From positions 1-53,075 of the forward strand of contig DAIMYQ010000009.1 of the NCBI GenBank assembly GCA_036734385.1: a stretch of 53,075 bases of DNA. Direction: 5' to 3'. The notes beneath the pieces were generated by a model. It was not told the origin of the DNA, made no database searches, and saw nothing but the letters and a program-made list of their open reading frames with translations. Every line of letters starts with the position of its first letter. Position 1 is the stretch's first letter. The stretch is from JAAYPI01 sp036734385. GTDB taxonomy: Bacteria; Bacteroidota; Bacteroidia; Bacteroidales; Paludibacteraceae. Below are positions 32,823 to 41,456 of this stretch, piece by piece. The position numbers and the translations under genes are program-made.

Positions 32823-33439
32823 AAAAAAATTCTTTTCTATTACTTATTATCAGTGTCCTTTCTAGTTGTGCTATGCAAATTGATCGCGGTAACTATACCA
32901 TAAAAGGAACGGTTGTTGGCTCCAACAATGAAAAAGTGTATTTTTCTGTGTTTGATGACGCTCAAAACAAATGGAAATTAGTCGATACAACAAACATAAA
33001 AAGCGGTTCTTTCTCTTTTACAGGGGAGGCTGACGGTAGACAACTTTGCGAGGTTAAAATAGAACACAGTCTGCCAATAAAATTTTTCCTGGAGAATTCT
33101 AATATTCAGCTTAACGGAGAAATTACAAAATTAAAGGATGTAGTTGTGCGTGGTTCTCAGGCAAATGATGAGTTTCTAACTTTACAAGATAGCATATCAG
33201 CCTTGCTTCATAAACAAAACATGCTTTATATCAAAGCAAAAAGTGCTGAAAATGACGGATACACAGAAATTGCGAAAATTTCTTTTTCGAATTTCCAAAA
33301 TAGTCAGAAAAATGTATATTTATTCTTAAAAAGGTACTGTGAAAACAATCGAGATTCAGCTCCTTTACGATATGTGATTCGTGCAAATAAAAAGAGTCTT
33401 ACCGAGAAAGAATATAATAACTTAATGAAAAAGTTTTGA
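32819..33439 (+). CDS. DUF4369-domain lipoprotein, no thioredoxin domain
   Basis: The 206-residue protein has a lipoprotein signal ending VLSSC (lipidated C17). A DUF4369 domain follows (GNYTIKGTVVGSNNEKVYF, then SGSFSFTGEAD), and a helical tail runs to the end (SISALLHKQNMLYIKAKSAEN). In most relatives DUF4369 precedes a thioredoxin-like domain, and here that domain is absent. The frame is intact and ends with a normal stop, so I see no sign of truncation by mutation. It overlaps meaB by 4 bases, indicating translational coupling. Confidence 0.82.
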   Translation: MKKNSFLLLIISVLSSCAMQIDRGNYTIKGTVVGSNNEKVYFSVFDDAQNKWKLVDTTNIKSGSFSFTGEADGRQLCEVKIEHSLPIKFFLENSNIQLNGEITKLKDVVVRGSQANDEFLTLQDSISALLHKQNMLYIKAKSAENDGYTEIAKISFSNFQNSQKNVYLFLKRYCENNRDSAPLRYVIRANKKSLTEKEYNNLMKKF

Positions 33440-33461
33440 TGCAGAACAACTGATAAAACAG

Positions 33462-33950
33462 TTATTCTTCTTTCTCGTTTAGAATTGAACTTTCCACCTT
33501 AATTTGCCGTTTAAACGTTTCTCCCAGTGAAATGAGCGTTTCTGTACTCGCAATCCCGCGGATGTTTTGTATTTTATCATGTATGATGCTCAAGAAGTGA
33601 CTATTATTGTGAGCATATATTTTAATAAACATGGCATATTGTCCTGTAGTGTAATGACATTCAACGACTTCAGGTATTTTTAGTAGCTCATCAACTACTT
33701 CCTTAAAAGCATTTGCATCTTTAAGAAATATTCCCATATAAGCACATGTGTGATAGCCTATTTTTGCAGGGTCCAAGATAAATTCAGAACCTTTTATAAC
33801 TCCAAGAGATATAAGCTTTTGGATGCGTTGATGTATAGCCGCTCCCGAAACATTACATTCTCTAGCTACTTCCAAAAAAGGAGTTCTTGCATTTTGAGAA
33901 ACTAGTTGCAAGATTTTTTCGTCTAAGCTGTCTAATTGATAATGAGCCAT
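33462..33950 (-). CDS. Lrp/AsnC-family transcriptional regulator
   Basis: The 162-residue protein has an N-terminal winged helix-turn-helix (LDSLDEKILQLVSQNARTPF, then VSGAAIHQRIQKLISLGVI) and a C-terminal AsnC/RAM ligand-binding domain at about 68-150 (YTTGQYAMFIKIYAHNN). The family senses amino acids and often controls its own gene. Its promoter region contains a 9-base inverted repeat covering the -7 element, consistent with autoregulation. It diverges from a Crp/Fnr regulator across a 255-base gap. The ligand is not predictable. Confidence 0.94.
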   Translation of the reverse strand: MAHYQLDSLDEKILQLVSQNARTPFLEVARECNVSGAAIHQRIQKLISLGVIKGSEFILDPAKIGYHTCAYMGIFLKDANAFKEVVDELLKIPEVVECHYTTGQYAMFIKIYAHNNSHFLSIIHDKIQNIRGIASTETLISLGETFKRQIKVESSILNEKEE

Positions 33951-33956
33951 AGGTGT

Positions 33957-33983
33957 ATTACTTTTATTTCTTACAAAAGTAAT
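33957..33983 (-). promoter_or_regulatory. Lrp-gene promoter overlapped by an inverted repeat
   Basis: ATTACTTTT (33957-33965) and AAAAGTAAT (33975-33983) form perfect 9-base arms with a 9-base spacer. The minus-strand -7 element TACTTTTG occupies 33981-33974, so a protein on the repeat would block transcription of the Lrp-type gene. Confidence 0.5.
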
Positions 33984-34041
33984 CTTTTTTATAAGAATAA
34001 ATGATTTCTTAGCTAGTTTTTGAAAATCCCTTATTTTTTAA

Positions 34042-34064
34042 TATCAATTTGTACTAAATTGATA
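34042..34064. promoter_or_regulatory. Perfect inverted repeat between the Lrp and Crp genes, candidate operator
   Basis: TATCAATTT (34042-34050) and AAATTGATA (34056-34064) are perfect 9-base arms around a 5-base spacer. It lies in the gap between two divergent regulator genes, about 100 bases upstream of the Crp-type promoter. No T tract follows, so it is unlikely to be a terminator. Confidence 0.45.
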
Positions 34065-34164
34065 CTGATGCTTTGAATTTTATGCTTTTTCGCTCCTGTA
34101 AATTTTACTTCGAGGGATAAACAAATAAAAGAATTATACATATATGTTTTTTATATAAAAAAAG

Positions 34165-34172
34165 TATCTTTG
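34165..34172 (+). promoter_or_regulatory. -7 promoter element for the Crp/Fnr gene
   Basis: TATCTTTG matches the consensus. It overlaps an ATG at 34170, so that ATG cannot be the start, and the ATG at 34206 is used. Confidence 0.62.
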
Positions 34173-34205
34173 TGCTGTAAAACATGTTTATACGGCATTA
34201 TTGGG

Positions 34206-34907
34206 ATGGCAAAAAAACAAATTTCAGAATTAAAGAGCATTGAAGAAACTGCGGATATTTGGAAAGCACTAACTCCTGACCAAGCGGAATATTTAAAAAA
34301 TAATTTTCAGGTTTTGAATATACGCAAGAATGAAATTATTTATGCAGAAGGGGAAGAACCTTCCCATTTGTTATGTCTGGTTAGTGGCAAGGTTAAAATT
34401 TATAAGGAAGGTGTAGGTGGTAGAAGCCAAATCGTTCGTATTATTAAACCGTTTGAGTTTTTTGGTTATCGAGCAATGTTTGCTGAAGAATTGTATGTTA
34501 CTAATGCTGCTGCTTTTGAACCTTCTGTTGTTTATTCTATTCCCGAAGATATTATTCTGAATCTAATCAAAAATAATAACGATTTAGCTTTTAGTTTTAT
34601 TAAATTTTTGGCAGTTGATTTAGGTATTTCGGATTCTCGTACCGTAAACCTGACTCAAAAACATATTCGTGGTCGTTTGGCTGAATCATTACTTTTTTTA
34701 AAAGAAAACTACGGGCTAGAGGGAGACGGAGCTACCATTTCTATTTATCTTTCCAGAGAGGATTTAGCTAGTCTTTCCAACATGACAACTTCCAACGCTA
34801 TTCGTACTTTGTCAATCTTTTCGAATGAAAAGATAATCTCAATAGATGGTCGAAAAATAAAGATTATAGACGAAGAAAAGCTCCGAAAGATAAGTAAAAT
34901 CGGATAA
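34206..34907 (+). CDS. Crp/Fnr-family transcriptional regulator
   Basis: The 233-residue protein has an N-terminal cyclic-nucleotide-binding-type beta barrel at about 25-120 (NEIIYAEGEEPSHLLCLVSG) and a C-terminal winged helix at about 155-225 (LSREDLASLSNMTTSNAIRTL). No cysteines suited to an Fnr iron-sulfur cluster are visible, so cAMP or another small ligand, or none, is likelier. The start at 34206 is fixed by the promoter. It ends tail to tail with the histidine kinase gene. Confidence 0.93.
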   Translation: MAKKQISELKSIEETADIWKALTPDQAEYLKNNFQVLNIRKNEIIYAEGEEPSHLLCLVSGKVKIYKEGVGGRSQIVRIIKPFEFFGYRAMFAEELYVTNAAAFEPSVVYSIPEDIILNLIKNNNDLAFSFIKFLAVDLGISDSRTVNLTQKHIRGRLAESLLFLKENYGLEGDGATISIYLSREDLASLSNMTTSNAIRTLSIFSNEKIISIDGRKIKIIDEEKLRKISKIG

Positions 34908-34921
34908 CTTAATTTGATTTT

Positions 34922-36643
34922 TCACTTCTTTTTTAACGTAAACAAAAATTCCAATCCTCCTTCGCTATGTGGTTTTGCACATATTCTTCCCTGATGAAAA
35001 AGAACGGCGTTCTTTACAATTGCCAATCCTAATCCTGTTCCACCAAGTTTACGAGATCTGCCTTTGTCTACTCTGTAAAATCTGTCAAAAATACGATTCA
35101 GGTGACTTTCGGAAACTCCTACTCCGGTATCTGCATAGGAAAAGTAATAAAATTCGGTATCCGTTCTATAACAATTGATGATGATGGAAATATTTTCTCC
35201 GGCATAATTTAAACTGTTGTCTACTAAGTTTCGAAAAATTGAATAAAGCAATGAATAGTTGCCTTCTATTTTCATGTTGTTTTTTAAGAAAACATCTAAT
35301 TTGATTTTTTTCTGCTCAATTTCCAAGGCAACATCATTAAGAACCCCTTCTATTATTTCATTTAGTATAATTGGTTCTTTAGCAAATGTTTCGGTGGCTT
35401 CATCTAATTTATTGAGAAGCGAAATATCTCTTAATAGATAACTTAAACGCACAGCCTGTGCATGACAGCGTTTGATGAAAAAATCCTGTTTTTCTTTATC
35501 CAAGTCCGGATTATCAATAATTGTTTCCATAAATCCTTGAATACTACTGACAGGTGTTTTAAGTTCATGTGAAATGTTTTGGGTAAGTTGTTTTTTTAAG
35601 AGTGCTTGTTGTTCTTGTTTTGTGACATCATTTATCGAAATTTCAAAACTCTTATTTTGGAAAATAATGCAACGTATCCGCAATGTGTATTCATTTTTAT
35701 TTACTTCTAGTTGTTTTTCAAGTATCTGTGTTTGTTTTTCTTTTTTGTATTGATTGTCATTTAAAAAACTTGTTATGGTAGAAAATTCAGCTAATGAAAA
35801 AATATCATCCGGAGAACTTATTTGTTTGTCAGCAATTAAGTTAATCTGTTGTATAAATAGCTCATTGGCTAGGATTTCTTTTCTGTCGATGGTATATATT
35901 GCTAATCCTTCTTGCGAAATTTGAAGATGTTTGAAAAGCCTTTCTTTCTCTAGGTAAAGAGCGTCTCTTGTATCACTTAAACTTTTGTATGTATTTACAA
36001 TATAGGTAGTTACTTCTTTAAATTCCTTATTTAGAAACCAATATTCACTTCCGAGTTCTTCTTTTCTTTCCATTTTCAAAATCAGTGTTTTTAAGTTGTT
36101 AATGGTATTGACCACCTTGTTTGAAATGAAGAAAAATCCTGCCGAAGCTGCCGCTAAAGCTGATAAAACAAATATAATTGGTAGTAGTGTATTGGCTATT
36201 ACCTTTTTAAAAGGGATAGAAGCTCTGATATATTGATTATCATACTTCTTTACAAAGAAAACATATTTCTTTTTATCGATGGAGGATATGCGTATGTTTT
36301 TACCTTCTCCTTCTTTTTTTGCATCGATAAATTCAGGACAAGAGCTGTAGTCTTTTATTGCATTAGTAGGGGAGAAAAAATCAAACTTAGAAATCCCCAT
36401 ACTATTAAGTATTGTTATGGTTACATTTTCTTTTTTCAGCTCTTGTTCAAAAGCATATGATAGTTTTTCTGATCTTGATAATTTTATTTCTGTATGAGCA
36501 TAATCGGTATAGAGCTGTAGCTTTTTTGCGAGTCTTTCTCCTGCTTTATATTCTCCATAATGAAACGTAAAAACAATTACGATTAGGGAGATGAACAGAA
36601 AAATTCCGGAAGAATAGATTAAAATTTTTTTATTTATACTCAT
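34922..36643 (-). CDS. Sensor histidine kinase, PhoR-like
   Basis: The 573-residue kinase has membrane helices at about 6-27 and 151-174, enclosing a sensor domain outside the membrane. A PAS-like region at about 240-340 comes next. The HisKA box has the phosphoacceptor H359 in QNISHELKTPV, and the ATPase domain shows LVDNSLNYAG (N box), ADTGVGV (G1) and GGTGLGLAIV (G2). It lies 30 bases downstream of its response regulator, so the two form a cognate pair on one transcript. The arrangement resembles PhoR, which senses phosphate, but the signal is not proven by the sequence. Confidence 0.95.
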   Translation of the reverse strand: MSINKKILIYSSGIFLFISLIVIVFTFHYGEYKAGERLAKKLQLYTDYAHTEIKLSRSEKLSYAFEQELKKENVTITILNSMGISKFDFFSPTNAIKDYSSCPEFIDAKKEGEGKNIRISSIDKKKYVFFVKKYDNQYIRASIPFKKVIANTLLPIIFVLSALAAASAGFFFISNKVVNTINNLKTLILKMERKEELGSEYWFLNKEFKEVTTYIVNTYKSLSDTRDALYLEKERLFKHLQISQEGLAIYTIDRKEILANELFIQQINLIADKQISSPDDIFSLAEFSTITSFLNDNQYKKEKQTQILEKQLEVNKNEYTLRIRCIIFQNKSFEISINDVTKQEQQALLKKQLTQNISHELKTPVSSIQGFMETIIDNPDLDKEKQDFFIKRCHAQAVRLSYLLRDISLLNKLDEATETFAKEPIILNEIIEGVLNDVALEIEQKKIKLDVFLKNNMKIEGNYSLLYSIFRNLVDNSLNYAGENISIIINCYRTDTEFYYFSYADTGVGVSESHLNRIFDRFYRVDKGRSRKLGGTGLGLAIVKNAVLFHQGRICAKPHSEGGLEFLFTLKKK

Positions 36644-36673
36644 ATTTCGTATTCGTTCAATTTCTAAACGATT

Positions 36674-37375
36674 TTATTTTTGTGTTTCAAAGCAATAACC
36701 ATATCCCAATCGGGTTACGATTTTTTTGCCGTATGGTTCGATTTTTTTTCTTAATCGAGTAATATTTACGTCAATGGTGCGATCAGTAACCTTAGTTCCA
36801 TTCCATATGTTTGAGAGAATTACTTCTCTAGAAAAAACTTTGTTAGGTTTATCCATTAACAGACAAAGGATTTCAAATTCTTTCTTTGTTAGAGGAATTT
36901 CTTCTTTTCCTAAAAATACTTTTTTAGAAGTCAGATTAAGACATAGGTCTTCATGCTTTAAAAATCTTTCGTTTGGGAGCATTCCCTCAACCCTTTTGTT
37001 GGAACTCCTTTTTAGAACAGCTTTTATCCTCGCTAAAACTTCTTTTACAGAATATGGCTTTGCGATATAATCGTCTGCTCCCAAATTAAATCCTGTAAGT
37101 GTATCTGTTTCAGTATCTTTTGCGGTTAAAAAGATGATTGGTATATGTGAGGTAGCTTCATTTCTTTTAATATCAGAACCTAATTTGAAACCTGAAATTT
37201 CTCCCATCATTACATCCAATAAAAAAAGATCATATTGGCGGAAGTCTTTTTTTAGGGCTTCTTCTGAAGAATAGGCAACATCTACATAATAGCCTTCTTT
37301 CTCAAGATTAAATTGGAGAATTTCGCACAAATCTTCTTCGTCATCAACTACTAAAATGTGATATGTATTATTCAT
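36674..37375 (-). CDS. OmpR/PhoB-type response regulator
   Basis: The 233-residue regulator has a receiver domain with acidic D11/D12, phosphoacceptor D54 in LFLLDVMMG and the conserved lysine in YIAKPYS, then an OmpR-type winged helix (PLTKKEFEILCLLMDKPNKV, then TDRTIDVNITRLRKKI). It heads a two-gene minus-strand operon with the sensor kinase. A -7 element lies 17 bases upstream. The pair is PhoB/PhoR-like in layout; the regulon is not known. Confidence 0.96.
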   Translation of the reverse strand: MNNTYHILVVDDEEDLCEILQFNLEKEGYYVDVAYSSEEALKKDFRQYDLFLLDVMMGEISGFKLGSDIKRNEATSHIPIIFLTAKDTETDTLTGFNLGADDYIAKPYSVKEVLARIKAVLKRSSNKRVEGMLPNERFLKHEDLCLNLTSKKVFLGKEEIPLTKKEFEILCLLMDKPNKVFSREVILSNIWNGTKVTDRTIDVNITRLRKKIEPYGKKIVTRLGYGYCFETQK

Positions 37376-37391
37376 GTTTGTATCCTTTTTA

Positions 37392-37399
37392 CAAATGTA
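37392..37399 (-). promoter_or_regulatory. -7 promoter element for the two-component operon
   Basis: The minus strand reads TACATTTG, a match to TAnnTTTG, 17 bases before the response regulator ATG. Confidence 0.55.
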
Positions 37400-37573
37400 C
37401 TGAAATTCCGATTACTATGAGAATTCTTATTGCAAAAATAAAAGAATATTTGGTTTGTTTTTTTGGTTTGTTTTTCAATATCAGTATTGTTATTCATTTT
37501 TTTTGCTCAAGAATGTAAATCAAAAAAATGCAGTTTTTTACTTTAAAAAAGAGATTAATTCGAATATTAAGAA

Positions 37574-37581
37574 TATCTTCG
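37574..37581 (+). promoter_or_regulatory. Possible variant -7 element for the patatin gene
   Basis: TATCTTCG differs from the consensus by one base and lies 33 bases before the patatin ATG. The rest of the gap from 37400 is AT-rich with nothing recognised. Confidence 0.4.
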
Positions 37582-37613
37582 CGACGGTATTATTTGTTTT
37601 TTGCATTGAATAA

Positions 37614-38381
37614 ATGAAGAAAAAATTAAAATTAGGAATAGCATTAAGTGGAGGAGGGGCGAAGGGTTTTGCTCATTTAGGAGTATTAAAAGCATTAGAA
37701 GAATATGATTTAAAACCGAATATCATTTCCGGTGTGAGTGCCGGTGCTATTATGGGTGTTTTATACGCTGATGGAAAAAGTGTCGAAGAAATTATGGACT
37801 TTTTCAAAAAAGCCTCTTTTTTCAATTTTGCCATGCCAACACTTCCTAAATTGGGGATTATGAATCCAATAAAATTTGAAAAGCAGTTGCGTGGGTTTCT
37901 TCATGCGACAACTTTTGAGGAGTTACAAATACCTTTGGTTGTTAATGCCACAGACCTTTGCTCTGGTAAAAATGCCATATTTCGGTCAGGCGAACATTTA
38001 GTAGATGCTGTTATTGGTTCTTCAAGTGTTCCTATCTTTTTTACTCCTCACATTATTGAGGGAAAACAGTATGTAGATGGCGGAATATTTTGTAATATGC
38101 CGGCTTCATCCATTCGTTCAGAATGTGAAATTTTGATTGGTGTACATGTAAACCCTATTTGTGTGCAATCACCTGCCGAAAGTGTTTGGGAAGTGGCAGA
38201 ACGAGCTTTCCATTTTTCCATACAATCAAGTACGATTAGCGAAAAAGAATTGTGTGATTTGGTTATTGATGTGAAAGACGTGAAAAAATATGGAATGTTT
38301 GATATGGGCAAAAATGATGAAATTTTTGATTGTGGTTACAAAGTGGCTAAAAAGCTATTGAAAAATCTCGTCATGGAATAA
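37614..38381 (+). CDS. Patatin-like phospholipase (RssA/YchK-like)
   Basis: The 255-residue protein has the patatin Ser-Asp dyad. The oxyanion loop is SGGGAKGFAHLG at 12-23, the nucleophile S42 lies in GVSAG, and the dyad aspartate is D155 in YVDGGIF. These short bacterial patatins hydrolyse acyl chains of phospholipids or lysophospholipids, and the exact substrate is unknown. It has no signal peptide and should be cytoplasmic or membrane-associated. It ends 4 bases from the convergent GNAT gene. Confidence 0.93.
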   Translation: MKKKLKLGIALSGGGAKGFAHLGVLKALEEYDLKPNIISGVSAGAIMGVLYADGKSVEEIMDFFKKASFFNFAMPTLPKLGIMNPIKFEKQLRGFLHATTFEELQIPLVVNATDLCSGKNAIFRSGEHLVDAVIGSSSVPIFFTPHIIEGKQYVDGGIFCNMPASSIRSECEILIGVHVNPICVQSPAESVWEVAERAFHFSIQSSTISEKELCDLVIDVKDVKKYGMFDMGKNDEIFDCGYKVAKKLLKNLVME

Positions 38382-38385
38382 TTTT

Positions 38386-38925
38386 TTATTTTTTGTAAGC
38401 TTCCGTATAGATTGTTTCTTTTATTTTTTCGAATTGTTTTTCTGTCAGTGTTCTTGGATAACTCATTATGCTCATAGTGATTTCGGGCATCTCTTCTTGT
38501 AAAGCAGGCTGCTTATAAAAATAAGGTAATAAATGGAATCCATTTCGTTTGTAAAATTCGATTCTCCTCGTTGCAATGCCATTTTCAGGGAGTTCTACTT
38601 CTAATACAATGGTTTTGTTATAGGTTTTTTTGATAAGAGAAAGAATTTCAGTTCCGATTCCTTTTCCTCGTACTTCTTCGTACGTAGCAAGGTAAAATAA
38701 AAAGACGAAATCGTGTGAGTCGATAATGCTTGCTAAGCCAACAACTTTGTCCATTTCTTTCAATAAAATGGCAAATAACCTTGGTTGAGCAGTTTGAGTA
38801 TTTTCATGTCCTATAAGAGTTTGAAAATCAACTTTTTCTTCCGCAGGGAAAGATACCTCATATAAATTCGATAGCAGAGTATATTCCCGTTGTGTAGTTG
38901 ATGTTATTTCCTTTAAACAAATCAT
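38386..38925 (-). CDS. GNAT-family N-acetyltransferase
   Basis: The 179-residue protein carries the acetyl-CoA pyrophosphate loop RGKGIGTEIL (Q/RxxGxG/A) at about 95-104 and FYLATYEEV just before it. The C-terminal IEFYKRNGFHLLP is the usual GNAT end motif. An ATG at 38982 lies inside the preceding terminator hairpin, so 38925 is the likelier start. The acceptor substrate is unknown. No -7 element is clear in the short region between the terminator and the start. Confidence 0.85.
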   Translation of the reverse strand: MICLKEITSTTQREYTLLSNLYEVSFPAEEKVDFQTLIGHENTQTAQPRLFAILLKEMDKVVGLASIIDSHDFVFLFYLATYEEVRGKGIGTEILSLIKKTYNKTIVLEVELPENGIATRRIEFYKRNGFHLLPYFYKQPALQEEMPEITMSIMSYPRTLTEKQFEKIKETIYTEAYKK

Positions 38926-38945
38926 TTTAGACAGAATACTATTTT

Positions 38946-38988
38946 GAAAAAAAGGAGGTGTGGAATTTTTAATATTCCGCATCTCCTC
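38946..38988 (-). terminator. Intrinsic terminator after the purA/zinc peptidase unit
   Basis: A 14-base stem (38953-38966 with 38974-38987, with few mismatches) is followed on the minus strand by a run of seven T. It lies 23 bases past the zinc peptidase stop and ends that transcript. Confidence 0.85.
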
Positions 38989-39010
38989 TTAGATTCCTTT
39001 ATATAGAGTT

Positions 39011-39691
39011 TTAGTTTCTTCTTCCTAAAAAAATAAAGATGTAATAAACTAATGTTGCCAAAGAACCTAAAGCCGCAACTACATATGTATAAGCAGCCCA
39101 TTTCAAGGCATCTCTTGCTTCACTTGCATTATCTACGTTGGTAATACCTGCATTTGACAACCACGCCAATCCTCTGCCACTTGCGTTTATTTCAACAGGT
39201 AAAGTAATGATACTAAACAAAGTTGTACAAGCAAAAAGTATTATACCAGCCAACATTAATTGTGGAAACGATTGAAGAAAAATAATACCCGCAAGCAATA
39301 CCCATTGCATCCAATTAGAAGCAAAATTTACCATGGGAACTAACTTCGATCTCATCTTTAAAAAAGCATAAGACTGAGCGTGTTGAACAGCGTGTCCACA
39401 CTCGTGGGCAGAAACAGCAGCAGCAGCTACGCTTGAAGAGCTATAAACATTTTCACTCAAATTGATTGTTTTGTCAGTCGGATTATAATAGTCGGTAAGA
39501 TGACCCGATGTTGATACGACGGTAACATCATAAATACCATTGTCTCGTAACATTTTCTCTGCAATATCTTTACCCGTCATACCATTTGCGATAGACATTT
39601 TAGAATACTTGTCAAATTTAGATTTTAAACGACGTTGTATCATCCAACTAATAAGAGCAAATAGACCAAAAATCACATAAATTCCATACAT
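39011..39691 (-). CDS. Membrane zinc metallopeptidase (YugP-like, peptidase family M-type HExxH)
   Basis: The 226-residue protein has an N-terminal membrane helix (YVIFGLFALISWMI), the zinc-binding motif at H96-H100 (SAHECGHAVQH), and two to three further helices (WVLLAGIIFLQSFP and YVVAALGSLATLVYYIFIF). This is the neutral zinc metallopeptidase family known from YugP. The substrate is unknown, and membrane protein quality control is a common guess. It follows purA by 82 bases with no clear promoter between them, so it may be on the same transcript. Confidence 0.9.
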   Translation of the reverse strand: MYGIYVIFGLFALISWMIQRRLKSKFDKYSKMSIANGMTGKDIAEKMLRDNGIYDVTVVSTSGHLTDYYNPTDKTINLSENVYSSSSVAAAAVSAHECGHAVQHAQSYAFLKMRSKLVPMVNFASNWMQWVLLAGIIFLQSFPQLMLAGIILFACTTLFSIITLPVEINASGRGLAWLSNAGITNVDNASEARDALKWAAYTYVVAALGSLATLVYYIFIFLGRRN

Positions 39692-39773
39692 AATAGTAAT
39701 ATTAGATTGTTTATATCAGACGTAATAGCAAATAATCTGCCAAAAATTGTTTTGTCAGTCTTAATAATTGTTA

Positions 39774-41045
39774 TTATTCATTTATGTATCGCAAAATAGT
39801 TTGTTCTCTATCAGGACCAACAGAAACAATTTTGATAGGAACTTCCAATTCGTCTTCGAGAAAGTCTAAATAAGCATTGAACTTTGTCGGAAAGTGACTC
39901 TCTTTCTGCATTTTAGACATATCTGTTTTCCAACCTTCTAATTCTACATAAATAGGTTCTATATCATTTTCAATTTCATAAGGAAAACAATCAGTTTCCT
40001 CTCCGTTTATTTTGTAGCCAACACACGCTTTGATGACATCAAAATCGTCCAACACATCGCTTTTCATCATTATAAGCTGGGTTACACCATTGAGCATGAT
40101 TGAATATTTAAGTGCAACCAAGTCAATCCATCCGCAGCGGCGAGGACGTCCGGTTGTTGAACCGAATTCATTCCCTTTTTGACGCATACTTTCCCCCACT
40201 TCATCAAATAATTCAGTAGGGAAGGGTCCACTACCCACGCGTGTACAATAAGCTTTAATAATTCCGTATACATCGCCAATTTTGCTCGGAGCTATGCCCA
40301 ATCCTGTACAAACACCTGCACAGATGGTGTTTGAAGACGTTACAAATGGGTAAGAACCAAACTCTATATCCAACATAGTGCCTTGTGCTCCTTCTGCTAA
40401 AATTTTTTTATCAGCGTTGATCAAATCATTTATAACGTATTCACTATCAATCAATTCAAATTTTTTCAGAACTTCAATAGCTTCAAACCATTCTTTTTCC
40501 AATTCTTCTAAACTGTATTTGAAGCCCATTTGTTGAAGAATTTTTTTGTGTGAGGCTACTTTTTTTTCATATTTTTCCTTGAAATTGGATTCCAAATCGC
40601 CCACACGCAAGCCGGTTCTTCCTATTTTGTCTGTATAGGTAGGACCAATGCCCTTTAGGGTAGAACCAATTTTAGAATCTCCTTTTTCGGCTTCTTGAGC
40701 AGCATCTAATAATCTATGGGTAGGTAAAATAAGGTGTGCTTTTTTTGAGATAAATAATTTTTTGGTCAAATTATAACCGGCACCTTCAAATTTTTCTACC
40801 TCTTTTTTTAGAACAACAGGGTCAATCACTACTCCATTGCCAATTATATTTATTTTGTCATCATGAAATATTCCTGAAGGAATAGTATGAAGAACAAATT
40901 TTTTTCCTTCAAACTCTAAAGTGTGTCCTGCATTAGGACCTCCTTGAAATCGGGCTACAACATCATATTTTGGGGTTAACACATCAATTACTTTTCCTTT
41001 TCCTTCGTCGCCCCACTGTAAACCGAGCAATACATCTACTTTCAT
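39774..41045 (-). CDS. purA: Adenylosuccinate synthetase
   Basis: PurA joins IMP and aspartate using GTP, the first step from IMP to AMP. The 423 residues match the family. The GTP-binding loop is at 12-18 (GDEGKGK) with catalytic D13, and H41 lies in GPNAGHTL. GSTTGRPRRCGW is the usual arginine-bearing substrate loop, and the C-terminal SVGPDREQTI is typical. A weak -7-like element TATCTTTA lies on the minus strand at 41109-41102. The zinc peptidase gene follows. Confidence 0.98.
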   Translation of the reverse strand: MKVDVLLGLQWGDEGKGKVIDVLTPKYDVVARFQGGPNAGHTLEFEGKKFVLHTIPSGIFHDDKINIIGNGVVIDPVVLKKEVEKFEGAGYNLTKKLFISKKAHLILPTHRLLDAAQEAEKGDSKIGSTLKGIGPTYTDKIGRTGLRVGDLESNFKEKYEKKVASHKKILQQMGFKYSLEELEKEWFEAIEVLKKFELIDSEYVINDLINADKKILAEGAQGTMLDIEFGSYPFVTSSNTICAGVCTGLGIAPSKIGDVYGIIKAYCTRVGSGPFPTELFDEVGESMRQKGNEFGSTTGRPRRCGWIDLVALKYSIMLNGVTQLIMMKSDVLDDFDVIKACVGYKINGEETDCFPYEIENDIEPIYVELEGWKTDMSKMQKESHFPTKFNAYLDFLEDELEVPIKIVSVGPDREQTILRYINE

Positions 41046-41227
41046 TCTTAACTAAAATTAGTTTTTATAAATTCTTTTGATTGTTATTTTTTTTGAACAT
41101 GTAAAGATAATGCTTTTTTCATTCCCTATCATTATTTTACCTTTGATTTGACTATTCCAATTCTAAAAATAAACAAAAAATATTAGAAAAAGATAACATA
41201 TCTATTTTATATGTTTGAAAAATGCTG

Positions 41228-41235
41228 TATCTTTG
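41228..41235 (+). promoter_or_regulatory. -7 promoter element for the ferredoxin gene
   Basis: TATCTTTG matches the consensus and lies 29 bases before the ferredoxin ATG. The upstream region (41046-41227) otherwise holds only the weak purA element. Confidence 0.65.
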
Positions 41236-41264
41236 CGATACATTAATTTTAAAACAAAACAAAG

Positions 41265-41432
41265 ATGGCTCACGTAATTACAGAAAGTTGTATTGCTTGT
41301 GGTACTTGTATTAGCGAATGTCCTGTTGAAGCTATTTCAGAAGGCGATATTTATTCTATAAATGCTGATATTTGTACTGATTGTGGAACTTGTGCAGATG
41401 TATGTCCTACAGAAGCAATTAAACCAGCTTGA
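41265..41432 (+). CDS. Small 2[4Fe-4S] ferredoxin
   Basis: A 55-residue protein holds two CxxCxxCxxxCP clusters: C9, C12, C15 and C19, then C37, C40, C43 and C47, each followed by proline. This is a clostridial-type ferredoxin that carries low-potential electrons, for example for pyruvate:ferredoxin oxidoreductase, which suits an anaerobe. It opens MAHVITESCIACGTC and stops with TGA at 41430-41432. It has its own -7 element and terminator, so it is a separate transcription unit. The gene is easy to miss because of its length. Confidence 0.96.
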   Translation: MAHVITESCIACGTCISECPVEAISEGDIYSINADICTDCGTCADVCPTEAIKPA

Positions 41433-41456
41433 TAGACAAAAGCAATTAACTAAACA

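Noticed and set aside
32819..33439. The DUF4369 lipoprotein as a truncated pseudogene lacking thioredoxin
   Set aside because: The frame is intact with a normal stop, and no thioredoxin remnant (CxxC) is seen in any frame after it before the convergent Lrp gene. A naturally short form is simpler.
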